Assembly (NCBI GenBank): GCA_016786745.1
Contig: JAEUVS010000090.1
Location: 1-37,147 of the forward strand
Length of the DNA stretch: 37,147 nt
DNA from: Chitinophagaceae bacterium
GTDB lineage: Bacteria > Bacteroidota > Bacteroidia > Chitinophagales > Chitinophagaceae
Direction of reading: 5' to 3'
The position numbers and the translations under genes were made by a program. The notes beneath the pieces are model-generated. The model was not told the origin of the DNA and did not search any database. It saw nothing but the letters and a program-made list of their open reading frames with translations. Below are positions 1 to 9,326 of this stretch, piece by piece (position 1 is the stretch's first letter; the number at the start of each line of letters is the position of its first letter).

Positions 1-1184
1 CCGTGAAACAGTGTTTGAAAATCAATAGTGCCGGGCAGATTACTTTTGAACGAAGTATTCATATTGTTCCTCGTAAAAAAAGCCTGGTTCGATACCGCAT
101 CCACCCACGATTCGCCAGCCAGCGTGATACGCGGATATTCATCGAGCAGCGCTTTGTTGCACCGGTTCATAAATGGCCCATCTACATAGATGTACGTATC
201 GATTCTCCATCCATCCACTCCAAATTTCTCCACGCACCATATCGCATGCTGTATTAGAAAATTAGCCACGTAAGAATTTCCCTGGTTTAAATCCGGCATT
301 TGCTCTGTAAACCATCCGTCAGACATTTTTTTCCTGTCGCGCTCGGCGCCATAAGGATCAAAGTGGGTCTGATCGCGATAATTCGGGCGCGTAAACTCAG
401 GCCATTGATGAACCCAGTTTTTCATCGGTGGATCCTGCATCAGGAAATTCTGCAGGCCCATGTGATTATACACTGCGTCCTGGATGAGTTTCATGCCTCG
501 TTTATGCAGCTCATCGCTAAGCTTCAAATAGAGAGAATCGCCGCCAAAGCGTGGTTCAACTTTATAATGATTCGTGATGGCATATCCATGCTCCGTGCGA
601 TCGGGCATATCGTTTTGCAATACGGGAGTAAGCCATAACGTTGTCACCCCCAGTTGCTGGAGATAATCGAGGTGATTGATGATGCCCTGCAAATCGCCGC
701 CGTGCCTGTGAAAAATCGAATCGCGGTCGAGCGATTGGTCGAGCAGGCCGGGAATTTTATCGTTGGAAGGATCGCCGTTGCTGAAACGGTCGGGCATCAG
801 GAAATAAATAAAGTCGCCCGATCGCACTCCCTGCGCGTATGTCGTGCCGTTTCCTTTTCTGCGTGGCTTAATTGGCCAAGATGCTGTGAAATTGTTCGCA
901 CCTTTTTCAAAAATAATTTTCACGTTGCCAGGCTTCGCCGTTGATGAAACAGCAACATCAAGCGCGAAGTATTTCTCATTCTCCAGCTTGTGAACTTTAG
1001 ACAACGAAACGCCGGGGTAATTTATGCGAACATTGTAACCTGTGAGGCTGGAGCTGTTACGTACAAGGATTTGCACCTTGTTCCACTTCATTCCCGTCCA
1101 CCAGTTAGTTGGATACAATTCCGGTTGCTGGGCAGATATGGTGACGGTCGCACATAGAAGTGCGTACAAAAAGAAAACCTTCAT
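1..1184 (-). CDS. Secreted GH13 alpha-amylase/cyclomaltodextrinase-like enzyme (3' end outside window)
   Basis: 394 codons are visible and the frame runs off the left edge without a stop. The protein opens with a signal peptide (MKVFFLYALLCATVTISAQ). A roughly 90-residue N-terminal beta-sandwich follows (NWWTGMKWNKVQILV), of the type found at the start of Bacteroidota cyclomaltodextrinases and SusA-like neopullulanases. The GH13 barrel shows conserved region I (DAVYNHMG), region II with the nucleophile Asp (GVDGWRIDTY) and region III with the acid/base Glu (TLAGESWV). Region IV (HD) should lie beyond the window. The enzyme is expected to hydrolyse alpha-1,4-glucans or cyclodextrins in the periplasm or at the cell surface. 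It starts 5 bp after the stop of the small gene at 1190-1474, so the two are probably co-transcribed. No SusC/SusD pair is visible nearby. The family call is firm; exact substrate is not determined. Confidence 0.9.
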   Translation of the reverse strand, partial: MKVFFLYALLCATVTISAQQPELYPTNWWTGMKWNKVQILVRNSSSLTGYNVRINYPGVSLSKVHKLENEKYFALDVAVSSTAKPGNVKIIFEKGANNFTASWPIKPRRKGNGTTYAQGVRSGDFIYFLMPDRFSNGDPSNDKIPGLLDQSLDRDSIFHRHGGDLQGIINHLDYLQQLGVTTLWLTPVLQNDMPDRTEHGYAITNHYKVEPRFGGDSLYLKLSDELHKRGMKLIQDAVYNHMGLQNFLMQDPPMKNWVHQWPEFTRPNYRDQTHFDPYGAERDRKKMSDGWFTEQMPDLNQGNSYVANFLIQHAIWCVEKFGVDGWRIDTYIYVDGPFMNRCNKALLDEYPRITLAGESWVDAVSNQAFFTRNNMNTSFKSNLPGTIDFQTLFH

Positions 1185-1189
1185 GACAA

Positions 1190-1474
1190 TTATTTTGCAA
1201 CATAACCGATACCGGCAATTCTGCCATCGGCTACCACTTCCACAACAATGGAGCGGTCGGAATGATCTTCCAGCACAAGTTTCTCCACCACCTGGCTTTC
1301 TTTACCTGGCTGGTCGGTTACATGAGAGCTGAGAAAATAAATGTAGTTGCTGTTCTCCCAGTATCCACCGGAACACAATTGCAATGCGCGTAGCACGTCT
1401 GTACGTTGGGGATACTGCGCGTGTAATAAACGGATAAGATGGTCCGGTTCGAATGGTGTTTGCGGGGTATTCAT
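1190..1474 (-). CDS. Small protein of unknown function upstream of the amylase
   Basis: The 94-residue product starts MNTPQTPFEPDHLIRLLHAQ and has no signal peptide or membrane segment, so it is probably cytoplasmic. The N-terminal half looks helical (HLIRLLHAQYPQRTDVLRAL). The C-terminal half reads as alternating beta strands (SQVVEKLVLED, RSIVVEVV, GRIAGIGYV). I do not recognise a family. It is believed real because its stop lies 5 bp from the amylase start, the ATG start is clean, and the composition is that of an ordinary soluble protein. The divergent start of the metallopeptidase gene lies under 50 bp upstream, so the two promoters must share or overlap that short gap. Confidence 0.6.
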   Translation of the reverse strand: MNTPQTPFEPDHLIRLLHAQYPQRTDVLRALQLCSGGYWENSNYIYFLSSHVTDQPGKESQVVEKLVLEDHSDRSIVVEVVADGRIAGIGYVAK

Positions 1475-1520
1475 ACAGTAGAATTGGAAGATAGTTTAAA
1501 AATTGATACTTTCAGGAATT

Positions 1521-4322
1521 GTGGATAAGAAGAGGATATTGTTGTTCCTGCTTTTGGCTGCTTCCCTTCGTGCCGCCACCCAGCAATTCGGCGGCAACCC
1601 TCCTTCAATAAAATGGAAACAGGTTAACACGGATACGGCAAGAGTCATCTTCCCTGCGGGCCTTGAAAAACAAGCGCTCGATGTTTCAGATATTGTCAGC
1701 AGACTTTCTTCTATTACCGCTCCAACAATAGGCGGACGCACGAAAAAAATCAACATTGTATTACAGCCTTTGCCAACCGTGGCCAATGGTTATGTTTCTC
1801 TCGGACCATTCAGATCAGAGTTTTTTCTAACTCCGAGGCAAAACAGTTTTGAGCTCGGAAGCTTGCCGTGGCACAAAACACTTGCGCTCCATGAATACCG
1901 CCATGTGCAGCAGTATAGCAATTTCAGGAAGGGTTTGTCGAAAGCGTTTTATTATGTATTCGGACAGGAAGGACAGGCGCTGGCAAACAGCCTCTCGGTA
2001 CCCGACTGGTTTTTCGAGGGAGATGCGGTTTACCAGGAAACTATTATGAGCGACCAGGGACGCGGCCGGCTTCCATTTTTTCTGAACGATTACCGGTCGC
2101 TCTGGGCTGCGAAAAAGAATTATTCGTGGATGAAGCTGAGAAATGGTTCTTACCGCGATCTTGTTCCCAATCATTATCATCTCGGGTATATGCTCGTGAG
2201 TTATGGTTACGAAAAATTTGGTAGCGATGTATGGAAGAATGTTGCCGGCGACGCCGCCGCTTTTAAAAACCTTTTCTATCCATTCCAGAAATCGTTTAAA
2301 AGAAACACGGGCCAGGATTTTATTTCGTTTCGGAGAGAGGCGATGGATTTTTACAGAAAAAATTCTCAATTGCCGGAGCCAGATTCCGTAGCCAGGTATG
2401 CAGAAAGCACAAAACATTTTGCGGGAAATGAGTTATACCCCCAATGGAAGGGCTCATCTGAAATTGTTTACCTGCACAACGATTACAGCAGAATTCCCGC
2501 GTTTTATGTGCGTGATATAACGACAGGGAGTGAGAAAAAAATAAAAAACAGGAGTATCTCCACTGATGATTATTTCTCTTATAACAATAACCGGATCGTT
2601 TACTCGGCATACGAGCCCGATGTAAGATGGAGATGGAGAAATTATGAGGTGATAAAAGTGCTCGACGTAAATACTGGTATCGAAAGAAGGATCACATCAA
2701 AAACACGGTATTTGTCGCCCGATATATCATTTGATGGTACAAAAATCGTGGCGGTAAACTCTCATCTTTCCGGCGCTAACAACATCGAAATCATCGACGC
2801 TTCGAATGGAACCGTGCTAAAAAAAATCCCCAACCCTGAGAATTATGTTTTTACGTATCCCAAATTTTACCGCGACAATAAAGTAGTGGCGGCCGTGCGG
2901 AATACCGTGGGCGAAATGGCGCTCGGCATATTCGATGAAGACAGTGGCACACCGGAATGGATAGTGCCCTTTTCCAACACCATCATTGGCTTTCCAAATG
3001 TAAAAAGCGATACAATCGCATTTTCTATGACCGTCGAAGGGCAGGATAGACTTTTCGTGGCAGCCGTCGGAAAAATTTTCCGCTTCGATCCGTCCATTCA
3101 AAATTCTGCCACCGGCAATTACCAACTGGCTGCCGGCGACGGCAAGTATGCGTGGAGCGCCTTCACCGCTGCGGGCTATCACATGTTTACAGGTGATGGA
3201 ACGCTTACAGATGCAGGCAACAATAATATTGCCGCAGAAAATCCGATACCCCTAAAAAGCATCGAAGGGAAGCCAAACCTTATTACCACTGCGCCTCATG
3301 GCAACTACGAAGTAAAAAAATATTCATCGCTGTACGGGCTTTTCAACTTTCACAGCTGGCGGCCGTTTTTTAGCGATCCCGATTACTCGTACTCGCTGAT
3401 CGGTCAGAATATGTTGAACACGATGTTGTCGGAAATTTACTTCACCTATAACCGCAATGAAAAGTTCAAGGAAACAGGCGCTATTTTTTCCTATGCGGGT
3501 TTATTTCCCGTGATATCGGCAGGTGGTTCCTTCACGTTCGACAGGTCGTTTACCGACTCATCGCGGGTGTTGAACTGGAACGAATTGAATGCAGTAGCGA
3601 GAATGAGTGTACCACTCTCTTTTGCGGGTGGAACATTTTTACAGAACCTGAATATTTCAGGGGCCCTTAATACCAAGCAGGTGTACTACACCGGCGCCTC
3701 AAAAAATTTCGAATCCGACAAAAGATTCAATTATGCCGAATGGGCCGTCAGCGCCACCAACCAGCAGATCACGGCGAGACAGAACATTTATCCCAAATTC
3801 GCCCAGACTTTGCAGGCGCGATACAGGCACATCATCAACAACTACACAGCACACCAGTTGTTGTTAAGCACTGCGCTGTACTTCCCGGGATTCGCGCACA
3901 ATCACAGCATCGTTCTCCAGGCCGCATACCAGCAACGTGATACCCTACAACAATACACATTTACCAATAGCTTCCCTTTCTCGAGGGGATACACTGATAT
4001 TGACTTCCCGCGGATGTGGAAGGTGGGTGGCAATTATCATTTTCCTATTGCTTATCCTGATGCAGGCTTCGGAAACATTGTTTATTTGTTGCGGTTGCGC
4101 GGAAATGTGTTTTATGATTACTCTGAAATCAAAAGCTTGCGTACGGGCCTGACTTTTCCATTCAAAACAGCAGGAGGAGAAATTTATTTCGACACGAAAT
4201 GGTGGAACCAGTTGGCGCTTAGTATTGGTTTTCGTTACAGCAGGTTGCTCGATAATGAATTGTTAGGCCTCACCCCCAATCAGTATGAGATAATATTGCC
4301 AGTGAATTTGCTGAACAGGTGA
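1521..4322 (+). CDS. HExxH (gluzincin-like) metallopeptidase fused to beta-propeller and predicted outer-membrane beta-barrel
   Basis: I chose the GTG at 1521 because it is followed at once by a signal peptide (DKKRILLFLLLAASLRA) and preceded by AGGA. A TTG at 1503 would add six residues; there is no usable ATG. A zinc site is visible as HEYRHVQQ (His, Glu, His near residues 124-128) and, about 40 residues on, WFFEGDAVYQET, whose Glu is the likely third ligand, as in gluzincins with WFxEGxA. The middle third has repeated beta-rich segments of TolB/PD40 propeller type (SPDISFDGTKIVAVNS). The last 300 or so residues alternate aromatic and polar strands and contain NFHSWRPF, suggesting an outer-membrane barrel. 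The enzyme would act at the periplasm/outer-membrane boundary on an unknown protein substrate. The gene converges on the GAF-like gene with only 8 bp between stops and no hairpin terminator. Confidence 0.8.
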   Translation: MDKKRILLFLLLAASLRAATQQFGGNPPSIKWKQVNTDTARVIFPAGLEKQALDVSDIVSRLSSITAPTIGGRTKKINIVLQPLPTVANGYVSLGPFRSEFFLTPRQNSFELGSLPWHKTLALHEYRHVQQYSNFRKGLSKAFYYVFGQEGQALANSLSVPDWFFEGDAVYQETIMSDQGRGRLPFFLNDYRSLWAAKKNYSWMKLRNGSYRDLVPNHYHLGYMLVSYGYEKFGSDVWKNVAGDAAAFKNLFYPFQKSFKRNTGQDFISFRREAMDFYRKNSQLPEPDSVARYAESTKHFAGNELYPQWKGSSEIVYLHNDYSRIPAFYVRDITTGSEKKIKNRSISTDDYFSYNNNRIVYSAYEPDVRWRWRNYEVIKVLDVNTGIERRITSKTRYLSPDISFDGTKIVAVNSHLSGANNIEIIDASNGTVLKKIPNPENYVFTYPKFYRDNKVVAAVRNTVGEMALGIFDEDSGTPEWIVPFSNTIIGFPNVKSDTIAFSMTVEGQDRLFVAAVGKIFRFDPSIQNSATGNYQLAAGDGKYAWSAFTAAGYHMFTGDGTLTDAGNNNIAAENPIPLKSIEGKPNLITTAPHGNYEVKKYSSLYGLFNFHSWRPFFSDPDYSYSLIGQNMLNTMLSEIYFTYNRNEKFKETGAIFSYAGLFPVISAGGSFTFDRSFTDSSRVLNWNELNAVARMSVPLSFAGGTFLQNLNISGALNTKQVYYTGASKNFESDKRFNYAEWAVSATNQQITARQNIYPKFAQTLQARYRHIINNYTAHQLLLSTALYFPGFAHNHSIVLQAAYQQRDTLQQYTFTNSFPFSRGYTDIDFPRMWKVGGNYHFPIAYPDAGFGNIVYLLRLRGNVFYDYSEIKSLRTGLTFPFKTAGGEIYFDTKWWNQLALSIGFRYSRLLDNELLGLTPNQYEIILPVNLLNR

Positions 4323-4330
4323 GACGAAAA

Positions 4331-6757
4331 TCAATTAGGGTTAATCAAGGTCTTGGGGATCTGGGTTGCGATCTTCGATTCGGCTTTCTTTGGCCCGGCA
4401 ACATCCTCCAGCTTCACTCCCACTCTCAATGCCTTTAACCCCTTTACTCCCTGCAACTCTTCCAGCTCTATTTCTTCGAGATCGTCGTTGAGTGTTCCCT
4501 GTGCCTGCAAATACTGAATATACTTGGTATATTCTTCGGCGTCTTTATTATTGTTATAGATAATCGCAATTTTTCCGACTTGCGTCAATCGCTGGGAATT
4601 GGCCTTCACATTCACCTTATCGATTCTCTTCTTGATAATCTGGTAGCGGATATTGTATGCCCCTTCTACATCAAACCTCCGTTCGTCATTTCTGAAACTG
4701 ATATCAATAGTATTTGAATTGGCGAATATCAGCTGAGTCGTTTCAAGTTGCTTCGGGAGTTTCGGCTGAAGCAAATACGTAAGCTTCGCGATAGCAGCCA
4801 TCGAAGCCACCTGCCACAACCGCAGGTTTCTCAGGTACAAAAGATCGAACGGCGTATCAGGAGCAATAGACTGCCCGATATAAATATCGTATTCAATACC
4901 GTCGGTCCTGAATTTTTCGAAATAACACGGGTACGACTGCTTCTGTTCGTTGATAAACAGATCGAGGTAATTGTTGATGGCGGTTGTGATCATCTCCATC
5001 GAATGCTCGAGCTGGCGCCTGTTCTCGTATGCAATTCCTGTCTTTTCATCGGCCGCGCTGTAGTATGCATCCACCAGGGGGACCACCGAAGCATTTGCCC
5101 TCCTGAAATAAGACATTACCGGGTCCACTTCGTTTTGAAGAAACTCATTTACATTCAGCGATTCATTATCTGAATCCGAGGCCATGATACTATCAAACTT
5201 CCTCCGGCATTTGTAGATAAGCTCCCCTATAATCGGAAGATTGGTAATTTCCTGTATAGATGAAAGTGTTTTGAGAAGAATTTCGAACAGCGCCGTCAAA
5301 TCGCTTCGCAACGCGCTGTTCCGTTCTATTGTAGAATTTCTTATATCAATAGCACCATACAAAGGATACACATCACTGAACGTGATAGTTTCCATTTTTG
5401 GATTCTTTTCAAAACTTGATTTCAGGTAACGCCACGCCGCTTCGTTAAACTTCCACTGCACCGCCGGTTGAATAGAAGTGAACTTCTCCTTCACTACTTC
5501 CTGCAGGTGGCTGTCAAATTCCTCTATGTGCGATTGTAATATCTGGGCAATAAGCGGAATAGCGGGGTCGAGTTTTCCCAGTATTTCTTCTGTTAACAAA
5601 TCCTGTTGCCTGGAAAACACCTCGAGCGTACCGGCGAGCTTATCATTGTAAAAAATAGGCATCAACGCATACGACTTCACTCCATCCACTATTAACAGTT
5701 TCAGATAAATCTGCTTCGCCTGGTCGTCAGCAGAAATTGTTTTGAAGAAAAGCAACTTTGGATTTCTGAAATAATTTTCCGCTACAGTAAGATATGCTGT
5801 TTCAGCGATTCCATGATTTCTTGCCGACCTGATCAGCATGCTGTTCAGGCACGTTGATTCGTTGAACACAAGTTTGTCGTTCACCTTTAACATCGGCAGC
5901 AATCCAAACTCAATATCGTTGCTGTTCACAAGTGTTTTCAGCGAACGGATAATGCTGTCGTAGTAATCTTCGGGTACCTGTTTTCCTTTGCTCACAATTG
6001 TGTTCTTGATACTTTCCACCGCATACTGGTCGGTAACATCGGTGAGCTTCACTGCTGAGAGGCCCTCGAATTTGAACATCGTCATCGGCAACACCTTATT
6101 CATAGCAGCCAGCGGAGAAGGCTCGTGAAGAATTCGCTGAATTTCTTCATGCGTAAGCGATGGAAGCTCCTCTTTAGGTTTCACATCTAAAAAACGCATA
6201 TCGAACGTCAATCGGAAATATTTATTTAAGCCGGTCTTTTCGTCCCTGAACGTTTTTACAAGCTCCGTTTTAAACGCCTGCTGAAATTTGAAAACCTTTG
6301 CAAGGATGAGAGTGTAAATCCACTCGGGTCTTTTTGTCTGGACGATGTCCAGCTGCGTTTCTACAATCGCATTTCTCACCTCGCCGGTTACCGGATCTAC
6401 AAGCACATTAAATAACGAATCCGTGCCGTAAAAAATAATTGGCGTGATAGGAGCGCATAGCCCCCACAAATCGCATTCTTCATCGCTCACCGGCGCGGAT
6501 AGCGCCGCATATATCATGTCAAGGAGATCCAGGTGTTCTGAAAGGCGTTCGACTGTAAGATTATCATCCAGCTCCGGATGTTTGTCCAACTGTTCGATTA
6601 CATAATTGAGAAAGTCGGATTTTATGTTCCGCTTGTCTTTTTTCCTTTCTTCGAGATATGCCCTGAATGGCCTGAGTGAAAGTGTAACATCCAAAGCCTG
6701 CACTGCGGCTCTCGCGGCCTCATTGCCGTGCAGCAAATTGAGGATCCTGGTTTGCAT
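4331..6757 (-). CDS. Large cytoplasmic GAF-like domain protein of unknown function
   Basis: The 808-residue protein has no signal peptide or clear membrane helix. Residues about 319-404 (LLIVDGVKSYALMPIFYNDK, then AGTLEVFS) resemble a GAF sensory domain, with the typical 'summon-to-mind' pattern of strands around a short loop. Around 462-475 is VYPLYGAIDIRNST, which recalls the metal-binding DIRxxT stretch of class III nucleotide cyclases, but the second catalytic Asp is not evident, so catalysis is doubtful. The rest is mainly helical. It is the last gene of a tight minus-strand cluster, 9 bp after the Omp85-type gene. Similar long GAF proteins are commonly listed as hypothetical in Bacteroidota. 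Likely a signalling protein; ligand and output are unknown. Confidence 0.7.
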   Translation of the reverse strand: MQTRILNLLHGNEAARAAVQALDVTLSLRPFRAYLEERKKDKRNIKSDFLNYVIEQLDKHPELDDNLTVERLSEHLDLLDMIYAALSAPVSDEECDLWGLCAPITPIIFYGTDSLFNVLVDPVTGEVRNAIVETQLDIVQTKRPEWIYTLILAKVFKFQQAFKTELVKTFRDEKTGLNKYFRLTFDMRFLDVKPKEELPSLTHEEIQRILHEPSPLAAMNKVLPMTMFKFEGLSAVKLTDVTDQYAVESIKNTIVSKGKQVPEDYYDSIIRSLKTLVNSNDIEFGLLPMLKVNDKLVFNESTCLNSMLIRSARNHGIAETAYLTVAENYFRNPKLLFFKTISADDQAKQIYLKLLIVDGVKSYALMPIFYNDKLAGTLEVFSRQQDLLTEEILGKLDPAIPLIAQILQSHIEEFDSHLQEVVKEKFTSIQPAVQWKFNEAAWRYLKSSFEKNPKMETITFSDVYPLYGAIDIRNSTIERNSALRSDLTALFEILLKTLSSIQEITNLPIIGELIYKCRRKFDSIMASDSDNESLNVNEFLQNEVDPVMSYFRRANASVVPLVDAYYSAADEKTGIAYENRRQLEHSMEMITTAINNYLDLFINEQKQSYPCYFEKFRTDGIEYDIYIGQSIAPDTPFDLLYLRNLRLWQVASMAAIAKLTYLLQPKLPKQLETTQLIFANSNTIDISFRNDERRFDVEGAYNIRYQIIKKRIDKVNVKANSQRLTQVGKIAIIYNNNKDAEEYTKYIQYLQAQGTLNDDLEEIELEELQGVKGLKALRVGVKLEDVAGPKKAESKIATQIPKTLINPN

Positions 6758-6766
6758 AATAAAAGT

Positions 6767-9304
6767 TTAAAATCTGAAACCCATCGTCACATATGGCAAC
6801 CAACCCTCTTTCGAATAACCGGCAATAACATTTATCACCACAATCTGGGCGGGCGCAAAAAACAATCCGCCACCTACTCCACTGTGCCATACGTCCGAAT
6901 GTTCATCATCGATCCAGACTCTTCCCACGTCAAAAAATCCTACAGCGCCAAATTGCCCGGGGATGATATAGCCTGTAAAATTCGCGATTTTCATCCGCAC
7001 CTCGAAGTTATTGTAAATCATATGCTCTCCCGCAAACCGGTATTGCCGGTAGCCTAACAGGTTTTCATGTCCACCGATAAAAAGTGATTGATAAAATGCT
7101 GATTTACCGATCGTGAAGCCACCTCCAACCCTGTCGGCCACCACAATTGTCGCCTTTCGATTTAACTTTTGGTAAACACTAAACTCCGGTATAACCTGGC
7201 CGAATGTTTTCGCTTTGTCGTTCGCGCCGCCAAATCCCTGCACTCTCACATTTAAAAAATACCCCTCAGAAGGGATTATTGGCGAATTTTTCTTGTTGAC
7301 AGTAAAATTCATCACTACACCAAGGTGTGTTTTATTATCAGCGATGATCACACTGTCGTACGATTTTATTCTCGAGCTCACTATGAATCGTCCGCGGTTG
7401 TCGGAACTATCGAACGCGTAATGCTGTAGCGATGGACCTATGCTGAACATCGCACCTGTTTTTTCATTTCTCCACCTGATAGCAGGCGTTACCTGGTACA
7501 GGTTGAAACGGGTGCGGTAAAATCTTTTGAAATTACCTGTTTTAATAAATGGTGTTTCATTGCCAAGACCGAAAAAGTTCTGCGTGTTTTGCGGCGCGAG
7601 TACATCAACGTTTGCGATTAGATCGGCTTTACCAAGAACCCTGAGCCATTCGCCGTTGTATTTTATCTTGAAAGCTGAAGTAGAAAAAGCGTAGTAGGCC
7701 ATAATCCTGTTCAAACTTGCATATGGCGATTTTCTGAATCCCTGCCTGGTAAACTGCGAACCCAAACCCAATTGAAATCCGTCGTCCCTGTTCAGCGCAA
7801 ATCCGATCAACGGTTGCCAAACGTTAAACCTGTTCGCCGGAACGAAATTGAAATTGGCGGTATCATCAGAGATATGCGGACGCAACATGCCTGTCTTTCC
7901 GTAATATGAAACATCACTTGTTTTATCGTACGTTTTAACTTTTTTCGCAGCATCAATTACATTGTACTGTTTCTCTCCTTCGTCGCCGATTAAACGTATT
8001 TTAACGGGAGACGTTTTATTCGCAATCACCACACTGTCCTGCCCCTTACCCATATACAACCTGAATTCTTTGGTCACCGACGGATCAAATGCAGAATTCA
8101 TCAACAGTTCGCCAACATCTCCATTCTTTGTAAGCTTGTTTACATTTACTACCAGGTATTTGTTCGACGAATCTCTTATAGACACCAGTTCGTTTTTGTC
8201 GCTGAGCTTCACGTCAACAATTTTCTGCATGAACCGGAAATATTCTTTCATCGCCGCGGGGATATTATCCCGTCTTTTTTTCAACGTCGCGCTAAGTTCA
8301 TTGTGGCGAAGATCGTAAGCTGTTTTTGGAAGTTTTTTCAATGCGTTATCAATCACTTCGTCGGTTATTGCTTTCACAAATTCATCGGTGATCGACATCC
8401 ACTCCTTCTCCGACAGGTGTGATGTGGGCCGCGAAGAAAGGAAAGTGTGCTGCATCAGGGAAAACTTCACATGGTTGATTTCCGGCTTGAAGCCCTGCAG
8501 ATTCGGCACCATCCACGGCAGGGACGCAAACCATGGAGCAACGCCCTGGTTTACATAAAACGCCTGGTCGCGGTCGCGGGGAACGCCCACATACATTTTA
8601 TTTTTACCTTTTTGAACGTCCACCCATCTCCACTGGTCGGGGTGCCTGTCCCAATCACTGATCAACAGGTCAAGGAGCATCGCTTTAAGGAAGGCCTTGT
8701 TATCAACCTTATTATCGTTGTCTTCATCGAGCTCGGCAAACATTTTCACCGAGTTGTCTGAATTTCCGAAGGGTTCCCTTTCCTCGAGCAAACATACCTG
8801 TCCTGCAAACTGATCGTTGAATTTGCCAAGCATTGTATCACGCTGAACAATGCCGATCACCGGTTTCGCATGCGGAATCCCGGCTGCCTCTGCGAGATCG
8901 GGCACTACGAGCGGCGAGAAAGGATGCTGCGCCGACATGGCATCATCAATAACATCCCTCGCGAAAGTTTCACGAAGCGCAGGAGGAAGCAGCACCGACG
9001 GATCTTTAACGATTGTTCTTAATACCCATTCGTCGCCGTTTTTCGCAGCGAGCCTGAGCGAAATGGTCTGATGCCCGCCGCCAAGCCGCAACGGTGTAAG
9101 GCCACCCGCCACTTCGGAAATTTTTATGTGAGGCAGCTTTGTGTCAGCGGACCATTCCTTCCGATAATTTTCTCCGAAGAAAGTGCGGTGCAGGCCGCTC
9201 ACCTTGTTGTATTTCGGTCGAACCTTTATGGTTGAGCTGTCCTGTGCAGAGGTAGAGATAGCAATTGTAGCTATCAGACCGGTTAGCAGTTTTTGCCTGA
9301 GCAT
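6767..9304 (-). CDS. Omp85/BamA-type outer-membrane barrel with N-terminal kinase-like periplasmic domain
   Basis: The 845-residue protein starts with a signal peptide (MLRQKLLTGLIATIAISTSA). The C-terminal third is a bacterial surface antigen (Omp85) barrel: it has the lid motif LLGYRQYRF near residue 750, GAVGFFDVGRVW and a terminal Phe (TMGFRF). In place of POTRA repeats, residues 60-260 resemble an atypical protein-kinase fold. There is a Gly-rich LRLGGGHQTISLRL (73-86), then EWVLR (92-96), LLEERE (182-187), a catalytic-loop-like ISDWDRHPDQWRW (215-227), and PRDRDQAF (242-249), which parallels the metal-binding DxD of CotH, HipA and Fam20 kinases. From memory, the same domain occurs in Bacteroidota metallophosphoesterase/BamA fusions. 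The gene is third of four, with 22 bp after the GNAT gene and 9 bp before the GAF-like gene. The barrel is certain; kinase activity is inference. Confidence 0.85.
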   Translation of the reverse strand: MLRQKLLTGLIATIAISTSAQDSSTIKVRPKYNKVSGLHRTFFGENYRKEWSADTKLPHIKISEVAGGLTPLRLGGGHQTISLRLAAKNGDEWVLRTIVKDPSVLLPPALRETFARDVIDDAMSAQHPFSPLVVPDLAEAAGIPHAKPVIGIVQRDTMLGKFNDQFAGQVCLLEEREPFGNSDNSVKMFAELDEDNDNKVDNKAFLKAMLLDLLISDWDRHPDQWRWVDVQKGKNKMYVGVPRDRDQAFYVNQGVAPWFASLPWMVPNLQGFKPEINHVKFSLMQHTFLSSRPTSHLSEKEWMSITDEFVKAITDEVIDNALKKLPKTAYDLRHNELSATLKKRRDNIPAAMKEYFRFMQKIVDVKLSDKNELVSIRDSSNKYLVVNVNKLTKNGDVGELLMNSAFDPSVTKEFRLYMGKGQDSVVIANKTSPVKIRLIGDEGEKQYNVIDAAKKVKTYDKTSDVSYYGKTGMLRPHISDDTANFNFVPANRFNVWQPLIGFALNRDDGFQLGLGSQFTRQGFRKSPYASLNRIMAYYAFSTSAFKIKYNGEWLRVLGKADLIANVDVLAPQNTQNFFGLGNETPFIKTGNFKRFYRTRFNLYQVTPAIRWRNEKTGAMFSIGPSLQHYAFDSSDNRGRFIVSSRIKSYDSVIIADNKTHLGVVMNFTVNKKNSPIIPSEGYFLNVRVQGFGGANDKAKTFGQVIPEFSVYQKLNRKATIVVADRVGGGFTIGKSAFYQSLFIGGHENLLGYRQYRFAGEHMIYNNFEVRMKIANFTGYIIPGQFGAVGFFDVGRVWIDDEHSDVWHSGVGGGLFFAPAQIVVINVIAGYSKEGWLPYVTMGFRF

Positions 9305-9326
9305 TTAGAAATGATTACGTTCAAAA

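Noticed and set aside
1042..1332. Plus-strand frame opposite the amylase and small gene starts
   Set aside because: It overlaps two better supported minus-strand genes and shows no protein-like features.
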